DNA of 64,000 nucleotides from Oxyruncus cristatus (taxonomy: Eukaryota; Chordata; Aves; Passeriformes; Cotingidae). A model generated the notes under the pieces. The model was given only the letters and a program-made list of their open reading frames with translations. It searched no databases and was not told the DNA's origin. Both the position numbers and the translations under genes were made by a program. Every line of letters begins with the position of its first letter. Position 1 is the first letter of the stretch. Below are positions 62,285 through 64,000 of the stretch, one piece after another. Location: the NCBI GenBank assembly GCA_013399855.1, contig VXAY01002117.1:792565-856564 (forward strand). The letters run 5' to 3'.

Positions 62285-62787
62285 ATTCTGCACAGGAGCT
62301 CCGCTTGGCATCTCTCAGCATAAGAAAGACACTCACTGTTAGAGAGTGTCCAAAGGAGGGCAACGAAGATGGTGAAGAGCCTTGAGGGGAAGCCGTGTGA
62401 GGAGTGGCTGAGGGCACTTGGTCTGTTCAGCCTAGAGAAGAGGAGACTGAGGGGAGACCTCACTGCAGTTACGATTTCCTTGTGTGGGGAAGATGAGGGG
62501 CAGGCACTGATCTCTGTGGTGATCAGTAAAAGGACCCCAGGGAATGGCCTGAAGTTGGATGGATAAGTTGGATATTAGAAAAAGGTGCTTCACCCAGAGG
62601 GTGGTTGGCCACTGGAACAGGCTCCCCAGGGCAGTGGTCACAGTCCCAAGCCTGACAGAGTTCAAGAAGCGTTTGGATGATGCTCTCAGGCACATGCTGT
62701 GAGTCTCGGGGAGGGTCCTGTGCAGGGCCAGGAGCTGGACTCAATGACCCTTGTAGGTCCTTTCTAACTCAGCCTATCCTGTGATAA
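62285..62787 (+). mobile_element. CR1 LINE, 5'-truncated 3' part
   Basis: The sequence contains CR1 hallmarks in order: AGTGTCCAAAGGAGGGCAAC, GTTCAGCCTAGAGAAGAGGA, GGGGAGACCTCACTGCAG, TTGGATATTAGAAAAAGGTG, CACTGGAACAGGCTCCCC, TTCAAGAAGCGTTTGGATGA and TGGACTCAATGACCCTTG, ending near CTATCCTGTGATA. It lies in plus orientation and lacks the reverse transcriptase region. Frames at 62369-62566 (plus) and 62432-62695 (minus) are CR1 shadows. Its tail matches the short minus-strand tails at 3.57 and 30.96 kb, so those three form one subfamily, distinct from the copy at 4.49 kb. Confidence 0.95.
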
Positions 62788-64000
62788 CAACCACATAGAC
62801 AGCAGTCTTGTTCACTTCAGCTGCTTGCATGAAGTACAAACATCGATCACTGCAATTCTGCACTTTCCCTGCCACCATCCTGGTAGGCACCCAATGAAAA
62901 CAAACAGTATTTAGAGTTCAAACTCTTCGACCTGAGTATTTTTTTTACCTGGTTGTAGAGCCCCATACTGTCTTATTTTTCTGCTCTTTCTACAGTTCTC
63001 TCTTTGGAAACGTACCAATAATATATTTTCAACAACATTAAAGGTCAGTCTATGTAAAAACAGATATCCATCTCCATATCCCAAGGCAGTTTTCTCAGTT
63101 TAGTGTCTCAGGTCCACATACAAGCTTCCTATATGATAATAAGAAAAGCTAGTCACTGGCCAAGGTTTGAACATACACGTAGGTCGTAGCTATGCAAAAC
63201 AATCATTCTGAATTGAGACATTCCATTAAAAAAACCTACCCTTTTAAACTTAAAACAAGTAGTTACCAGGACAAAAGGATTATTTATGCAGCAAATTACA
63301 CCTTCAATATTTTTTTCAATCATATATTGCTCCGATTTGAAACAGCATAAGGTGTACACAGAAACAGATCCTACTTACCAGTATGTGAGAAGTATGCATG
63401 TGGAAACACACATATAACAAAGAGAAGATTCAGTTACAGATAAATATATTTTCTTTCTATGATTCATTTCATTAGCATCTCTTAAAATTAGAGGTTGAAT
63501 AGAATGTACTTTCTTGCTTATATTTGTAAGTAAAGGCTAGCACATCCTTTACAACTCTTTTTCATCCTTCAATGGCCTGCAGGGTTTATTTATTATTTTG
63601 TTATTAAGGGGACCACAAAGGCCCCCCCTCATTCTCACAGGCACTGGACCCACACAATTCTTTCCCAAAACCAGGGCTGTTGGTTCACCTCTCCCATGTT
63701 CCATCTTCAGTCCCACCAGACTGCTTCTTCCCCATTTCTCACAGGGTTCACCAACTTCTTTGACTTGATACCAAAGATGTTTGATCCACTTGCAAAAAAA
63801 TCTGTGGGACTAATTCCGTTCCCTCTGGGAGTCAGTCACCAGATATTTAAAACTTGCCCTTCTGTGTTCAAAGCACTTAATTAACTTTCCCATGCACGTC
63901 ACACCGCACTACCTGCTCTGTTGATTTTTTTTTCCAGGAAGACTTTTCGTTCTCCCTGCTCCAAACCAGGCTATTTTTCTGCAACCAGAAGGGGGAAAAA
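62788..64000. other. Unique AT-rich non-coding DNA
   Basis: No gene could be supported. A T9 run followed by CCAG at 63925-63937 resembles a splice acceptor near the window edge. All three plus frames downstream of it stay open to the end, but only about 60 bp remain, so nothing can be concluded. Confidence 0.5.

Overview
This window reads as nuclear DNA from a bird. The main evidence is four fragments of CR1 LINEs, the dominant avian retrotransposon, carrying the typical CR1 3' tails. Two of the fragments and the copy at 62.3 kb share a tail variant (GTTGGAAGGGA / CACAAGGA on one strand) that I associate with non-galliform birds. There is also one solo LTR of an endogenous retrovirus, AT-rich unique sequence with scattered A/T and pyrimidine tracts, and one assembly gap of 90 N.

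Layout. Positions 1-4.5 kb are unique AT-rich DNA with an (AC)9 microsatellite, a two-copy 46-bp tandem duplication and a 60-bp CR1 tail. A 5'-truncated CR1 spans 4.49-4.86 kb and is broken by the N gap; a short CpG-rich patch follows it. From about 5 kb to 54 kb I see no convincing gene. This stretch holds simple repeats, a second CpG-rich patch at 13.4-13.8 kb, several palindromes and short tandem duplications, and another CR1 tail at 30.96 kb. The longest open frames there (up to 240 codons) sit in GC-rich patches where several frames are open at once, and I treat them as chance.

The most informative part is 54.0-56.5 kb. A 554-bp solo LTR on the minus strand (54022-54575) has TG...CA ends, a 4-bp AAAC target-site duplication, a TATA box and a polyadenylation signal. 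Next to it, on the same strand, is about 1.4-1.7 kb of coding-looking but interrupted sequence (about 54.8-56.5 kb). Protein-like segments follow one another through different frames, with at least two in-frame stops. I could not recognise the parent protein. It may be a retrocopy, a dead large exon, or one live exon (55114-55541) inside a decayed locus.

From 56.6 kb to the end the sequence is again mostly unique, with a possible old dispersed repeat at 57.3 kb and a 0.5-kb CR1 at 62.3 kb. No tRNA, rRNA, CRISPR array or intact protein-coding gene was found. The window is most likely intergenic or a large intron. I do not see a clear new biological system here. The best leads are the broken coding tract at 55-56.5 kb and the architecture of the adjacent LTR.
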